64,000 nt of DNA, taken from Zizania palustris. Taxonomy: Eukaryota; Streptophyta; Magnoliopsida; Poales; Poaceae. Every line of letters starts with the position of its first letter. Position 1 is the stretch's first letter. Both the position numbers and the translations under genes were made by a program. Positions 10,542-20,825 of this stretch are shown here, in pieces. The notes beneath the pieces are model-generated. The model saw only the letters and a program-made list of their open reading frames with translations. It was not told the DNA's origin and ran no database searches. The stretch spans positions 52,877,318 through 52,941,317 of the forward strand of contig JAAALK010000081.1 of NCBI GenBank assembly GCA_019279435.1, read 5' to 3'.

Positions 10542-11731
10542 TGTTGGGGGAATATATTTCCCTTACACAAGGGCCAAATGACGTCAGCCTCCGAGAGCCT
10601 TCGGCCCAATGCCGGGTTCTGTCGGAGCCTGTTTTCTTCGAGTATTATTTCCAGGTCCCAAGATGCTTCCCGAGGCCTGTAGCTTCGAAGCCCCCCAAAC
10701 CAGGAGGTTCGGCTCGAAGCCCTTAGTTGAGTCCAGTTCGGAGGCCGCCCTCCGGAAGCCAAGCCCGGAGGCCGCCCTCCGGAGTCCAGTTCGGAGGCCA
10801 CCCTCCGGAAGCCAAGCCCGGAGGCCGCCCCCCGGAGTCCAGTTCGGAGGCCACCCTCCGGAAGCCAAGCCCGGAGGCCGCCCTCCGGAGTCCAGTTCGG
10901 AGGCCACCCTCCGGAAGCCAAGCCCGGAGGCCGCCCTCCGGAGTCCAGTTCGGAGGCCACCCTCCGGAAGCCAAGCCCGGAGGCCGCCCCCCGGAGTCCA
11001 GTTCGGAGGCCACCCTCCGGAAGCCAAGCCCGGAGGCCGCCCTCCGGAGTCCAGTTCGGAGGCCACCCTCCGGAAGCCAAGCCCGGAGGCCGCCCTCCGG
11101 AGTCCAGTTCGGAGGCCACCCTCCGGAGGCCACCCTTCGGAGGCCACCCTCCGGAAGCCAAGCCCGGAGGCCGCCCTCCGGAGTCCAGTTCGGAGGCCAC
11201 CCTCCGGAGGCCGCCCTCCGGAGGCCACCCTCCGGAGCCAAGACCGGAGGCCACTCGCCGGAGCAGCGCTTCGGAGCCCCCCCCTCGGGTGCACTCCGAA
11301 GCCCCCTCCGCTCCTAGCTTGTCGTTTAGTTGGTCAAAGGCTGGCGCAGCCTGACACGTCTGTAAAGCTGTAAAGCTGTCTGGTACCCGTGTACAGTAGC
11401 CAGCCCCCTTTCCCTGTTTACCCCTATGAGCCTAAGGGCCCATGGAGGGTATCTTGGTCTTTTCCTTAAGGCCTGCGTGCCTATAAAAGCAGGGCCAAGC
11501 CCTTGTAACGGGGACAGGCTCCAGGGGGCCATGAGACCCTGGAGTTATCCTCTCCACCTCAAGGCACACCATGCCAAATCTACCACAAACTGGACGTAGG
11601 GTTATTATCCCCTAGGGGAGGCCCGAACCAGTATAAACCCTATCTCTCCCTGTGAGAACCCATCGAGGTTCATTCTCCATATCATACTCCACCACAGAAA
11701 ACCTGCTGGAACTAACGCTATTGTTCCAACA
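10542..11731 (+). repeat. B2 5' LTR
   Basis: Starts TGTTGGGGGAATATA and ends TTGTTCCAACA, with a TATA box (CCTATAAAAGCAGG near 11480). Its centre is a 53-bp GC-rich tandem array. The right part (CTGGACGTAGGG to CCCGAACCAGTATAAACC) is shared with the B1 LTR and, more distantly, with family A. Confidence 0.95.
10731..11236. repeat. 53-bp GC-rich tandem repeat in B2 5' LTR
   Basis: About eight copies begin with GTCCAGTTCGG at 10731, 10784, 10837, 10890, 10943, 10996, 11049 and 11102, exactly 53 bp apart, followed by degenerate half units to about 11236. Each unit holds two halves of 26-27 bp ending CCCTCCGGA. The repeat produces long open frames on both strands that I do not accept as genes. 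The same array is at 17466-17971 in the other LTR. Confidence 0.95.
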
Positions 11732-12009
11732 GTTGGCGCCGTCCGTGGGGACCTTAGTCCTAGAAGCTAAGTTCTCTACCACTGCCTGCAACCCGAAGTG
11801 CGCCCGAGGGGGGAGCATCGAGGCTTTCTCGCTTCGCGCACCCTCCGGCAAGGGGCTTCGAGGGCAGATCGAAGGCCACCTTCGCCTTCCTCCATCCTCC
11901 GCAGACCGGAGCCCACTCTCCGGCAAGGGGCTCCGCTCCACGTTTCAAAGGACATCGAAGCCCCGAAGGGCTACAAGGTAAGTACCGCCCAAAGCCATCG
12001 AAGCCATGC

Positions 12010-12620
12010 TGATCCTTGTTTAAAAACCGAAGCCACGCTTCGCCTTATTTAAACCCGAAGCACCGCTTCGTCTTATTTAAAACCCGAAGCCTTGCTTCGC
12101 TTTACTCAAAAACCGAAGCCATGCTTCGCTTTATTTAAACCCGAAGCACCGCTTCGTCTTATTTAAACCCGAAGCACCGCTTCGTCTTATTTAAACCCGA
12201 AGCACCGCTTCGCCTTATTTAAACCCGAAGCACCGCTTCGTCTTATTTAAAACCCGAAGCCTTGCTTCGCCTTACTTAAAAACCGAAGCCACGCTTCGCC
12301 TTATTTAAACCCGAAGCACCGCTTCGTCTTATTTAAAACCCGAAGCCTTGCTTCGCTTTACTCAAAAACCGAAGCCATGCTTCGCTTTATTTAAACCCGA
12401 AGCACCGCTTCGCCTTATTTAAACCCGAAGCACCGCTTCGTCTTATTTAAAACCCGAAGCCTTGCTTCGCCTTACTTAAAAACCGAAGCCATGCTTCGCT
12501 TTATTTAAAACCGAAGCCACGCTTCGCCTTGTTCAAAAACCGAAGCCATGCTTCGTCTTATTTAAACCCGAAGCCACGCTTCGCCTTATTTAAAACCGAA
12601 GTCTTGCTTCGCTTTATAAA
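12010..12620. repeat. Array of ~30-bp units each holding a GAAGC/GCTTC inverted repeat
   Basis: About 20 tandem units of the form CCGAAGC-N4-GCTTCG followed by TCTTATTTAAA or close variants. Each unit can fold into a short stem of 6-7 bp with a 3-4 nt loop in RNA. Within the element the array follows the PBS. Degenerate equivalents occur in the B1 leader (10160-10400 and 18650-18830), so the array is a family property, freshly amplified here. Confidence 0.9.
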
Positions 12621-12710
12621 ACCCGGAGTACCTCTCCGAAGGCTACACAGTGCCCCCGGGCCCGTAGCAGTGGGCTAAATGGACTCCGGGCCACTGGCCC
12701 GACGCGTCCA

Positions 12711-12838
12711 GGGATTCCGGGCTCCGCGCCCGAAGCATCCCAGGGATTCCGGGCTCCGCGCCCGAAGCATCCCAGGGATTCCGGGCTCCGCGCCCGAAGC
12801 ATCCCAGGGATTCCGGGCTCCGCACCCGAAGCATCCCA
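12711..12838. repeat. 32-bp tandem repeat, four copies
   Basis: Units beginning GGGATTCCGGGCTCCG start at 12711, 12743, 12775 and 12807, exactly 32 bp apart. A single homologous unit is found in the B1 leader near 18510, so the array arose in the B2 lineage. Confidence 0.9.
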
Positions 12839-13530
12839 GGGTCGAAGGTGACCCAGAGTCGAAGGTGGCTCAGAGTCGAAGGTGGCTCACATTATCACAG
12901 GTTCGGTGAATCCACACCAATTATCCTTCTCATTACAGGACCAAGCTCCGAAGCCCAGCTTCGTTACCCAAGCACGCTCCGAAGCCCTGCTTCGCGTGTT
13001 AATATAATATACGCCCGAGCGTCTCGAAGTCTTATTTCGCTAAAATCTAAGTGCGTTCCAGAGCCTCGCTCATGCACAACATCCAAATCCTAGCGTGCCG
13101 AAGCACGCCTCGCTAAACTTGGTTATGCCAGAGCCCTGCTCCGCACCAAGTTAGCGCGTACGGAGCCCAAAAGAGGGCTCCGCTCAGTGAATTTCAGCAG
13201 CCGAAGCATTGCTTCGCACCCAATTAAGGCATTCGAAGCCCAAAGGGGCCTTCGCTTGAATAAAACTTCATGCATCAAGCCGCCAAAAGGCGCACCCTTC
13301 GCATATTTTATTTTTTGCCCGTACCAGCAACGGCTAAGTCCCTAACTGCCACGTGCAAAGGGGGGAAGCATATATGCGAGGTGTGCGAATGTAATGTACA
13401 GTACGAGCGTGACAAGCTAAGCGTTCGAAGCCAAACAATGCGAAGCATACAAACGAAGTATGCGAGCATAATAAACTCCGTTCATTAAGAGAGTTGAGAA
13501 GTATGTTACAAATATACTTCGAAGACAAAA

Positions 13531-16500
13531 CTACGAGTAATCTGTATCTAAGCCTAAGAAGAACCGAGTGCGAGGCCCTAACCCTCGCTTGCCTCTCCTT
13601 CGGCGAGGGCCCCCTCGGCTGGATGTTGCCTCGTCGGAGCCCGCTCTCCCTCGACCGGCTCGTCCAGGCTCCGAAGCCTGCAGGCTTCGGCTTCCGCTCT
13701 GCAGGTCGCTCCAAGTTCGCGAAGCAGGCGGTGCCGTATCGAAGGCAGAAAAATCTAGGGCTTCGTCGCTCGCTAAGGCCGCTCGCGGAGGCAAGGGTAA
13801 AGAACCTTGAAGGGACTCCGTCTTCACAGCGGCAAGCAAATCCTGAGCTATTTCGGAGATGGCTTCGCCCCGAGGCCCCCTCGGCAGCTTAAACCGAGGG
13901 GGGCCTTCGGACCTAGCTACTTCAAGGATCGCCCACAGCTGTTGAAGCTCTTCAGAGTCCTCGAGGACTTCGAGGTCTACGCTCGAAGGCTGAGCCTGGG
14001 CAGGTATAAAAAACCCCCGCATTCGTATTAATGAACTGATAAGTCTTTACAAGCCTACAGCTAGGTATTACAAGGAAGCCTAAGGAGATCTACACCTTCG
14101 GAGGCGGAGGCGTCGAGGTCGAAGGCTTGTCCGGGTCAGTGGGCCCCTTGAACCGGCGTTGTCGGAGGGCCTTCATAAGGTCAAGGACTGCCTCGCAGCC
14201 TTGCTCCTTCCAGGGATCCTGCAGCCGCCGCCAGGCCCCACGGACTTCGCCCGGAGGCGTCACCAAGTGCGGACCCCCGAAGGCCACGGGGGCCACGGAG
14301 GTTGCCGCCCGAAGGTGGTCACACCCCGCGGCATGGAGCATGTGCAACACTCCTTGACCGGCGACGCGACCGGCCATGAGAGCGAAGCCTGTCAGCGCTT
14401 CGTCCGCAATCGAAGCCGCTGTCTTCAAATAATCGGCGCGGTCCCCAATCGGGTCTTGGTCGCCAAACTCCGGAGCCCGGCACTCGGTCCCTATTTTCTC
14501 AAGGACCTCGGTCAGGCTCTGGGTGGCCTCGCCAAGGTTGGCCACAACGAAGCTCTCGAGGTCCTGGGCCCGTTGATGGAGCTCTTCGATCTCCTTCGCC
14601 TGTCGGGCCTCGGCATCCTTCGAAGCCTGGAGCTCCGCGCGAAGCCGAGCCGTCTCCGAGGCCAAAGCCTCCCTCGCCTCCTTCGCCTCCGCAGCCGAAG
14701 CTTCGGCCCGTTTCCGCCCCTCGGCTTCCTCTGAAACCTCGCGGCGAAGGGCCTCTTTCTCCGCTGCGAGGCGCTCCAACCGCCTGTCGGCAGCAGTCGA
14801 AGCGGCTGCGTTCAGTGCGAGGGCCTGCAGAAGTTGAAGAAGTCATAAGTACCAAGGAAAAGCTAACATATAGCTCGAAGTTGCAAGGGGCTTCGCCCAC
14901 CCGCAGGAGGACTTCGTTCGAGCTGACAAAGAGATCCGCGGGGTCCTGGTGGCTAAGCTGGGCCACCAAGTCCCCCTCCTCCGCAGAAGCACAAGCCTCG
15001 CGGAAACCGCGGATCGCCGCCACCGTCACACCTCCCCTCGGCTTGAAAGGGTGAATCACGGCCACGGTCCCCTCCGCGGGCTCCGGCGAAGCGGGGCTCA
15101 AGCCCACCACGTCGACATCTTCTTCGCCTCGAGGGCCCACGCGGCCCCCGCCGCCTTCGCCGTCAGACGAAGTGCTCCCGGACTCCGACTCGCTGCTGCT
15201 GCTGCTACTGCTGCTGCTGCTCGAAGCCTCCGCGGGCTCCGCCTCGGCGGACTTCGACCCGCCTTCGCCGGCCGGCTTCGCCGCAGCGGGCCTCGCATCA
15301 TCTTCGTCCTCTGCAAAAAGCCAAGTCAAAACCTGCATATTGAAGAGAGGCTTGCAAAGAGAAAAAAGGGTTCACCATCATCAGAGATCTCCTGGAAGGA
15401 ACCAGGGGCTAAGTGTGTCCTCCAGCTCCCTCGCTGCGAAGCTGGCGCATCCACCTTCGCGCCCGAAGTTGGTTCCGCCGGAGCATCAGTGGCCTCCCTG
15501 GCAGCCGGAGTGCGCGCATCGGCCTCCTCTTCCGAAGCCCTCGCCGCCAGGGGCTTCGCGGCCTTCTTGGGGGTCGGAGTAGCTGCGGGCTTCGCCGCAA
15601 CCTCCCCCGAGGCGTCCGCTTCGTCCTCGTCCCCCCTCTTCCTCTTGGCTCCGGCCGACGAGGCAGCCAGGTGGGCGAAGTCCGGCAGAACGGGGAGCCC
15701 TCCGAGGCCAAGCGCGGTCCACACTCTGTTCCAACGCTCCCAGGACCCCACCAGGGCGAGGCGCTGGTTCTGCTCCTCGGGAGTCGGAGTCCCGACGACT
15801 CGGTCCGCCGCCGCGATGGCCTCCTCCGGGGTCCTCATGTCGAGGTCGGCTACGCGAAAAGGTTGAAGTTAGGAGCAAAGTATTCTAAGTATTAAAAGCA
15901 AGAAGAGCGCGAAGACTTACCAAAGCGGTCGAAGGACAGCTCGCTGAGTTCACCTCGGTCCGAAGCCTGGAAGAGACCCTCCGGCCAAGAGCGCGCGAGG
16001 GGGCTTAGCCGAAGGGTGAGGAACTCCTCTGCGAGGTCCCTCATGCTCATCTTCGCTGCCACCCTTCGGAGCAGCGAGATCCTCGATTGAAGGAGGCCTT
16101 CGCTGGTCTTCACCACCCCTTCGCGCCGATACAAAATATGGGCGTTGGTGCTCCGAAGGGGGGAGTTGGCTCCGACGGAGGCATAGAACCACTCTTGGTC
16201 CCACCTCGAGTGCCACTTGTTGTTGACGGCCCTCGCCGGGAAGGCGTCCTGATACTCCTTCCGAAGTTGAAAATTGGCGCTGCCGAAGGCCAGCGCCCTC
16301 TTGACGCGGTCCGGCCCCTCCCGCGGCTTCGGTTGGCAGTTGGCATCATGGAGGGCAACGAAGACGTCCGCGCGGCCCTCGCAGCCCTCGGCCCTCATGG
16401 CCCACTCAAAAACGGCTAACCTTGCCACGGCGTTGGGCGAAAGCTGTGGAAGCTCGAGGTTGTAAGCCTTGAGGACTTCGCTCAGCATCCCCACCGCTGG

Positions 16501-16824
16501 CAGACCGAGGCCGGCCTCGAAGAAGGCCTCGAACACCACCACCTCGTCAGCGCGAGGCCTCGGCTCAGCCTCCGACTTCTCCGGGACCCGAAGCTGGATC
16601 TTCGCCGCAATTTTCCCTTCGCAGGCCTTCCGGACCGACTCCTCCGTGGAGATCGAGGCCCTCATCCCCAAGGTCTGCTCGAACTTGTCGGAGGGGGTCC
16701 GAAGGTCCCTCGGCCCCATCCGCCTGGGCGCAGTCTTCGCCGCCGCAGCCGCCGCCGCCTGCACCTGGGCGGAGCCCGAGCTCGAGCCCAAAGCAAGAGG
16801 CTTCGCCACCGCCTTCTTCGGCAT
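13531..16824 (-). CDS. Antisense five-exon gene of element B2 (PF04195-like domain plus coiled coil), apparently intact
   Basis: Read on the minus strand: exon 1 16824-15921, exon 2 15849-15376, exon 3 15310-14901, exon 4 14824-14096, exon 5 13995-13531. All introns are GT-AG (donors GTAAGT, GTGAAC, GTGGGC, GTGTAG) in phases 1, 1, 0, 0. The coding length is 2,982 nt, a 993-residue protein with no internal stop. Exon 1 carries the PF04195-like domain (VVVFEAFFEAGLGLP, LPQLSPNAVARLAVFEWAMR). Exon 2 has a tryptophan motif (LVGSWERWNRVW) and then an Ala/Lys-rich tail. Exon 3 has a Ser run and acidic segments. Exon 4 is a coiled coil (about 14800-14540) followed by a globular part (ALMAGRVAGQGVLHML). 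Exon 5 ends RTRFFLGLDTDYS. Function unknown; PF04195 is not a proven transposase. Introns are inferred from frame and homology to A2, not from transcripts. Confidence 0.7.
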
Positions 16825-16969
16825 GTCGCTGGGACTTCGGCGCGAAGAGCTAAAGCTAAGCGAAGGGGGGGGGGCTCGGAGCGAAGCTAGAGGAGGAGCA
16901 GAGCGAGGTTTGCAAGGCAACAAGAAGAGAGCAAATGAAGGTGTGCCGAAGCCGCACGCGGTAAGTCTC

Positions 16970-16977
16970 TATTTATA
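16970..16977 (-). promoter_or_regulatory. TATA box of the B2 antisense gene
   Basis: The minus strand reads GCCTATAAATAGAGAC, ~150 nt before the ATG at 16824. It lies inside the element, between exon 1 and the 3' LTR, and points left, away from that LTR. Confidence 0.75.
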
Positions 16978-17264
16978 GGCGCGGTGAGAATTCCAACCGT
17001 CGTGGGCCGAACCCACCGCCAGATGGGCCCTCAGCAAAGGCGAACCAGCCCGGAGCAAGGTAACGGTAACATTTTCGACCGTTGCGGAGCCGCGCGGGCT
17101 CCCCGAGCCCCGAGGCCGTTCTGACGGTAAGCGCGGGCATTTATTGCTCCCGGATGTCGAGGCCGCCCTCGATCCAGGCGCCGAAGGTATGTTTTCTCTG
17201 TAGTTATGCTTCCAGGTCATTTGTCCTAAGGACGCGTGCACCCCTTCGTTCCGAAGGCCTACAC

Positions 17265-17276
17265 GCGAGGGGCTAC
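17265..17276 (+). other. B2 polypurine tract
   Basis: GCGAGGGGCTAC directly abuts the 3' LTR. The same tract is found in A1 (6893), A2 (reverse, 53551) and B3 (reverse, 31395), linking families A and B. Confidence 0.85.
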
Positions 17277-18466
17277 TGTTGGGGGAATATATTTCCCTTA
17301 CACAAGGGCCAAATGACGTCAGCCTCCGAGAGCCTTCGGCCCAATGCCGGGTTCTGTCGGAGCCTGTTTTCTTCGAGTATTATTTCCAGGTCCCAAGATG
17401 CTTCCCGAGGCCTGTAGCTTCGAAGCCCCCCAAACCAGGAGGTTCGGCTCGAAGCCCTTAGTTGAGTCCAGTTCGGAGGCCGCCCTCCGGAAGCCAAGCC
17501 CGGAGGCCGCCCTCCGGAGTCCAGTTCGGAGGCCACCCTCCGGAAGCCAAGCCCGGAGGCCGCCCCCCGGAGTCCAGTTCGGAGGCCACCCTCCGGAAGC
17601 CAAGCCCGGAGGCCGCCCTCCGGAGTCCAGTTCGGAGGCCACCCTCCGGAAGCCAAGCCCGGAGGCCGCCCTCCGGAGTCCAGTTCGGAGGCCACCCTCC
17701 GGAAGCCAAGCCCGGAGGCCGCCCCCCGGAGTCCAGTTCGGAGGCCACCCTCCGGAAGCCAAGCCCGGAGGCCGCCCTCCGGAGTCCAGTTCGGAGGCCA
17801 CCCTCCGGAAGCCAAGCCCGGAGGCCGCCCTCCGGAGTCCAGTTCGGAGGCCACCCTCCGGAGGCCACCCTTCGGAGGCCACCCTCCGGAAGCCAAGCCC
17901 GGAGGCCGCCCTCCGGAGTCCAGTTCGGAGGCCACCCTCCGGAGGCCGCCCTCCGGAGGCCACCCTCCGGAGCCAAGACCGGAGGCCACTCGCCGGAGCA
18001 GCGCTTCGGAGCCCCCCCCTCGGGTGCACTCCGAAGCCCCCTCCGCTCCTAGCTTGTCGTTTAGTTGGTCAAAGGCTGGCGCAGCCTGACACGTCTGTAA
18101 AGCTGTAAAGCTGTCTGGTACCCGTGTACAGTAGCCAGCCCCCTTTCCCTGTTTACCCCTATGAGCCTAAGGGCCCATGGAGGGTATCTTGGTCTTTTCC
18201 TTAAGGCCTGCGTGCCTATAAAAGCAGGGCCAAGCCCTTGTAACGGGGACAGGCTCCAGGGGGCCATGAGACCCTGGAGTTATCCTCTCCACCTCAAGGC
18301 ACACCATGCCAAATCTACCACAAACTGGACGTAGGGTTATTATCCCCTAGGGGAGGCCCGAACCAGTATAAACCCTATCTCTCCCTGTGAGAACCCATCG
18401 AGGTTCATTCTCCATATCATACTCCACCACAGAAAACCTGCTGGAACTAACGCTATTGTTCCAACA
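17277..18466 (+). repeat. B2 3' LTR
   Basis: 1,190 bp. The frames it gives in all directions are the same as those of the 5' LTR, and the stretches I compared base by base are identical. The 53-bp array is at 17466-17971. It is followed by the TSD AGTAA. Confidence 0.95.
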
Positions 18467-18471
18467 AGTAA

Positions 18472-18973
18472 CATGAAGGACTCTAGGCCACTGGCCTGAT
18501 GCGTCCATGGGTTCCGGGTTTTGTACCCGAAGCATCCCATGGTCAAAGGTGACCTAGAGTCGAAGGTGGCTCAGAGCCAAAGGTGGATCACACTATCACA
18601 GGTTCGGTGAATCCACACCAAATATCCATTCTCATTACAGAATCAAGCATGTCGAAATCCTTGCTTCGTGTGTCAAAATCTAATCTAGGTCTAAGCATGT
18701 CGAAGTCATGCTTCGCCTAAAATATAAGTGCGTTTCGGAGCCTTGCTCGCGCGCGCTATCCAAATCCAAGCATGTCGAAGCATGCTTCGCTTAATTTGAG
18801 TATGTTGAAGCCTTGATTCGCTTCAAATTAATGCGTTCAAAGCCCAAAAGAGGCCTTCACTTGACGCAATATAAGCGTCCGAAGCCACCAAAAAGGCGCA
18901 CCCCTTCGCATTCCAAATTGCCCGCACCAGCAACGACTAAGTCCCTAGATGCCACGCGCTAGGGGGGACTGAA
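18472..18973 (+). other. B1 leader (part 2)
   Basis: Resumes the B1 leader after B2. It aligns with the B2 leader from about 12680 on (CCACTGGCC, AGTCGAAGGTGGCTCAGAG, CAGGTTCGGTGAATCCACACC) and contains decayed GAAGTC-ATG-CTTCG inverted units. Noncoding. Confidence 0.7.
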
Positions 18974-18978
18974 GTATG

Positions 18979-19471
18979 TGTTGGGGAAAATATTCCATCT
19001 TCAGGGTTATTGCAGTGACGAGATAAAGACTGGTGATTTAGACGATACTTCCAACATATAATTTCAGAGATGCGTCGAGTCAAGTTCGAAGTATGATGAT
19101 GAGCGCTAGTTCAGAGTATATCTTCGAACTTGGACTCTTCCGGGAGCTTCTTTGCCAGCTAAGATGGAAGGCTTATCTTCTTTCTCATTAGATTAGTCTT
19201 TTACCATTTTAGCCCTATTAAGGGTACCGAATAGTTTCCACTATGTCGGTTGTAATAGAGGGGTAAAAAGGTCTTTTCCTTAATATTTAGGCCTATAAAT
19301 ACCCCCATTTAACCCTGTAATAGGGACCGAATACAAGTTATTCAATACACACTTTTAAAACTATTCTACGTTATTATCCTTTCGGAGGCTTGGAATAGTT
19401 TTCTTCGCAAACACTTCGTTTGTTAGTTTCTAATCTTCAGAAACCTGTTAGCGTAATCTTTTACGCCAACA
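18979..19471 (+). mobile_element. Solo LTR of family A
   Basis: 493 bp from TGTTGGGGAAAATAT to ACGCCAACA, with a perfect 5-bp duplication GTATG at 18974-18978 and 19472-19476 and no internal region. This is the signature of LTR-LTR recombination after insertion. The B1 sequence is continuous across it when compared with B2 around 13365-13390. Confidence 0.95.
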
Positions 19472-20825
19472 GTATGTATGCGAAGTGTGCAAATGTAAGG
19501 CGCAGTATGAGCGTGATGAGCTAAAATGTTCCAAACAATCAAATCTTGTGAAGCATGTAGACGAAGTATGCAAATACAACAAATATCATTCATTGAATGA
19601 TAATTGAGAAGTATGTTACAAATACACTTCGAAAACAAAATTATGAGTAGCCTTATCTAAGCCTAAGAAAAAGCGAGCTCGAGACCCCGACCCTCTCTTG
19701 CTCTTCTTTCGGGCAGGGCCCCCTCGACTGGACGAAGCCCCATCGGAGCCTGCTCTCCCACGGCTGGTCCATCCATGCCCCAAAGCCCGCAGACCTCGCC
19801 TTTCACCTTGTAGGCTTGTCCAAGTCTGGGATGCAGGCGGTGCCATGTCGAAGGCAGAGAAGTTTAGGGCTTCGCCCCTAGTTAAGGTCGTACCCGAAGG
19901 TTGTACCCCCTCGCCACTTAAGTCTACTTCGAAATAGCTTAAGTCTGGCAAGGAGAAAGAACTTTGAAGAGGCTCCATCTTCACAGTAGCCATCAGCTCT
20001 TGGGCTACTTCAGAAATAGCTTCGCCCTTAGGATCCCTCGGAAGCTTGAACATAGGAGGGCCTTTGGACCTAGCTACCTCGAGCCCCACCCAAAGCAGGT
20101 GAAGTTCCTCAGAATCCTCAAGTACTTCGAGATCAACATTCGAAGGCTAAGCTTGGGCAGGTATAAAGTACCCCCGCATTTATATTAATAAACTGATGAG
20201 TTTTTACAAGCCTACAGCTAAGAATTACAAGGAGCCAAAGGAGGTCTACACCTTTGGAGTTGGAGGCTTCGATGTCGAAGGCTGAGCTGGCGAGGCTTGT
20301 GCCCTAGCTCGGCGAAGACGGAGGGCCTTTTGGAGGTCGAGGACTGCTTCACAGCCTTGGGCCTTCCAAGGCTCCTGAAGGCGGCACCATGCTCTGTGGA
20401 CGTCCAAAGGAGGCACCAGCAAGTGCTGGCCTCCGAAGGCCACTAGAGTCGCCGAGGTCGCCGTCTCGAGGTGGTTGCACCCCGAGTCATGAAGCATCTG
20501 CAGCACTCCTTGGCCCGCCACTCGGCCGACCATTAGAGTGAAACCCTTCATAGACACTTCTGCCATCACAGCCGCAGTCTTCAGGAACTCGACGTGATCC
20601 CCGACTGGGTCTTGAAGGCTGAAATACGGAGCCCGGCACTCAGTCCCTATTTGCTCAAGAACGGAGGTCAAGCTCGAAGTGGCTTCGTCGACACTATGAA
20701 CAACGAAGTCCTCCAGGCAATGGCCGGCTTTGGGAAGCTCTAAGTTCTCCACCACCAGCCTCGCTTTGGCCTCCTCTGAAGCTCGAACCTCCGCCCGAAG
20801 CTTGTTGGTCTCCGAGATCAAGACT

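Larger units (their letters stand above)
11732..13530 (+). other. B2 PBS and leader with repeat arrays
   Basis: The PBS GTTGGCGCCGTCCGTGGGG is at 11732-11750. The following 1.8 kb holds no convincing sense ORF. It contains the hairpin array (12010-12620), a 32-bp array (12711-12838), three ~17-bp GTCGAAGGTGRC units (12841-12890) and dispersed GAAGC...GCTTCG inverted units to about 13260. By position it is the 5' leader, where packaging and dimerisation signals of retroelements lie. Confidence 0.75.
10542..18466 (+). mobile_element. Young non-autonomous element B2, complete
   Basis: 7,925 bp flanked by AGTAA at 10537-10541 and 18467-18471. It has LTRs of exactly equal length (1,190 bp each) with no difference in the stretches I compared. 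Order: LTR, PBS, tandem-repeat leader, antisense gene (minus strand), antisense promoter, PPT, LTR. No gag or pol domain occurs in any frame, so mobilisation must come from elsewhere, plausibly a family-A-like Tat element. It sits in the leader of its relative B1. Confidence 0.95.

Noticed and set aside
10511..11373. Overlapping long ORFs of 170-250 codons on both strands in the B2 LTRs (also at 17273-18108)
   Set aside because: They arise from the 53-bp GC-rich tandem unit, which lacks stops in several frames and shifts frame each copy. There is no domain or start context, and they are the same in both LTRs by LTR identity.
12010..12620. CRISPR array
   Set aside because: The regular ~30-bp units have no unique spacers. 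They are a simple tandem hairpin repeat in a plant retrotransposon leader.
13568..15895. Plus-strand ORFs across the B2 antisense gene (for example 14949-15866)
   Set aside because: Shadows of GC-rich codons in the minus-strand exons. They cross the inferred introns, lack homology to anything I know and do not match A2.
13531..16923. Calling the PF04195-like protein a transposase
   Set aside because: The Pfam name Transposase_28 is historical. I see no DDE or other catalytic motif, and it sits inside LTR elements that use integrase.
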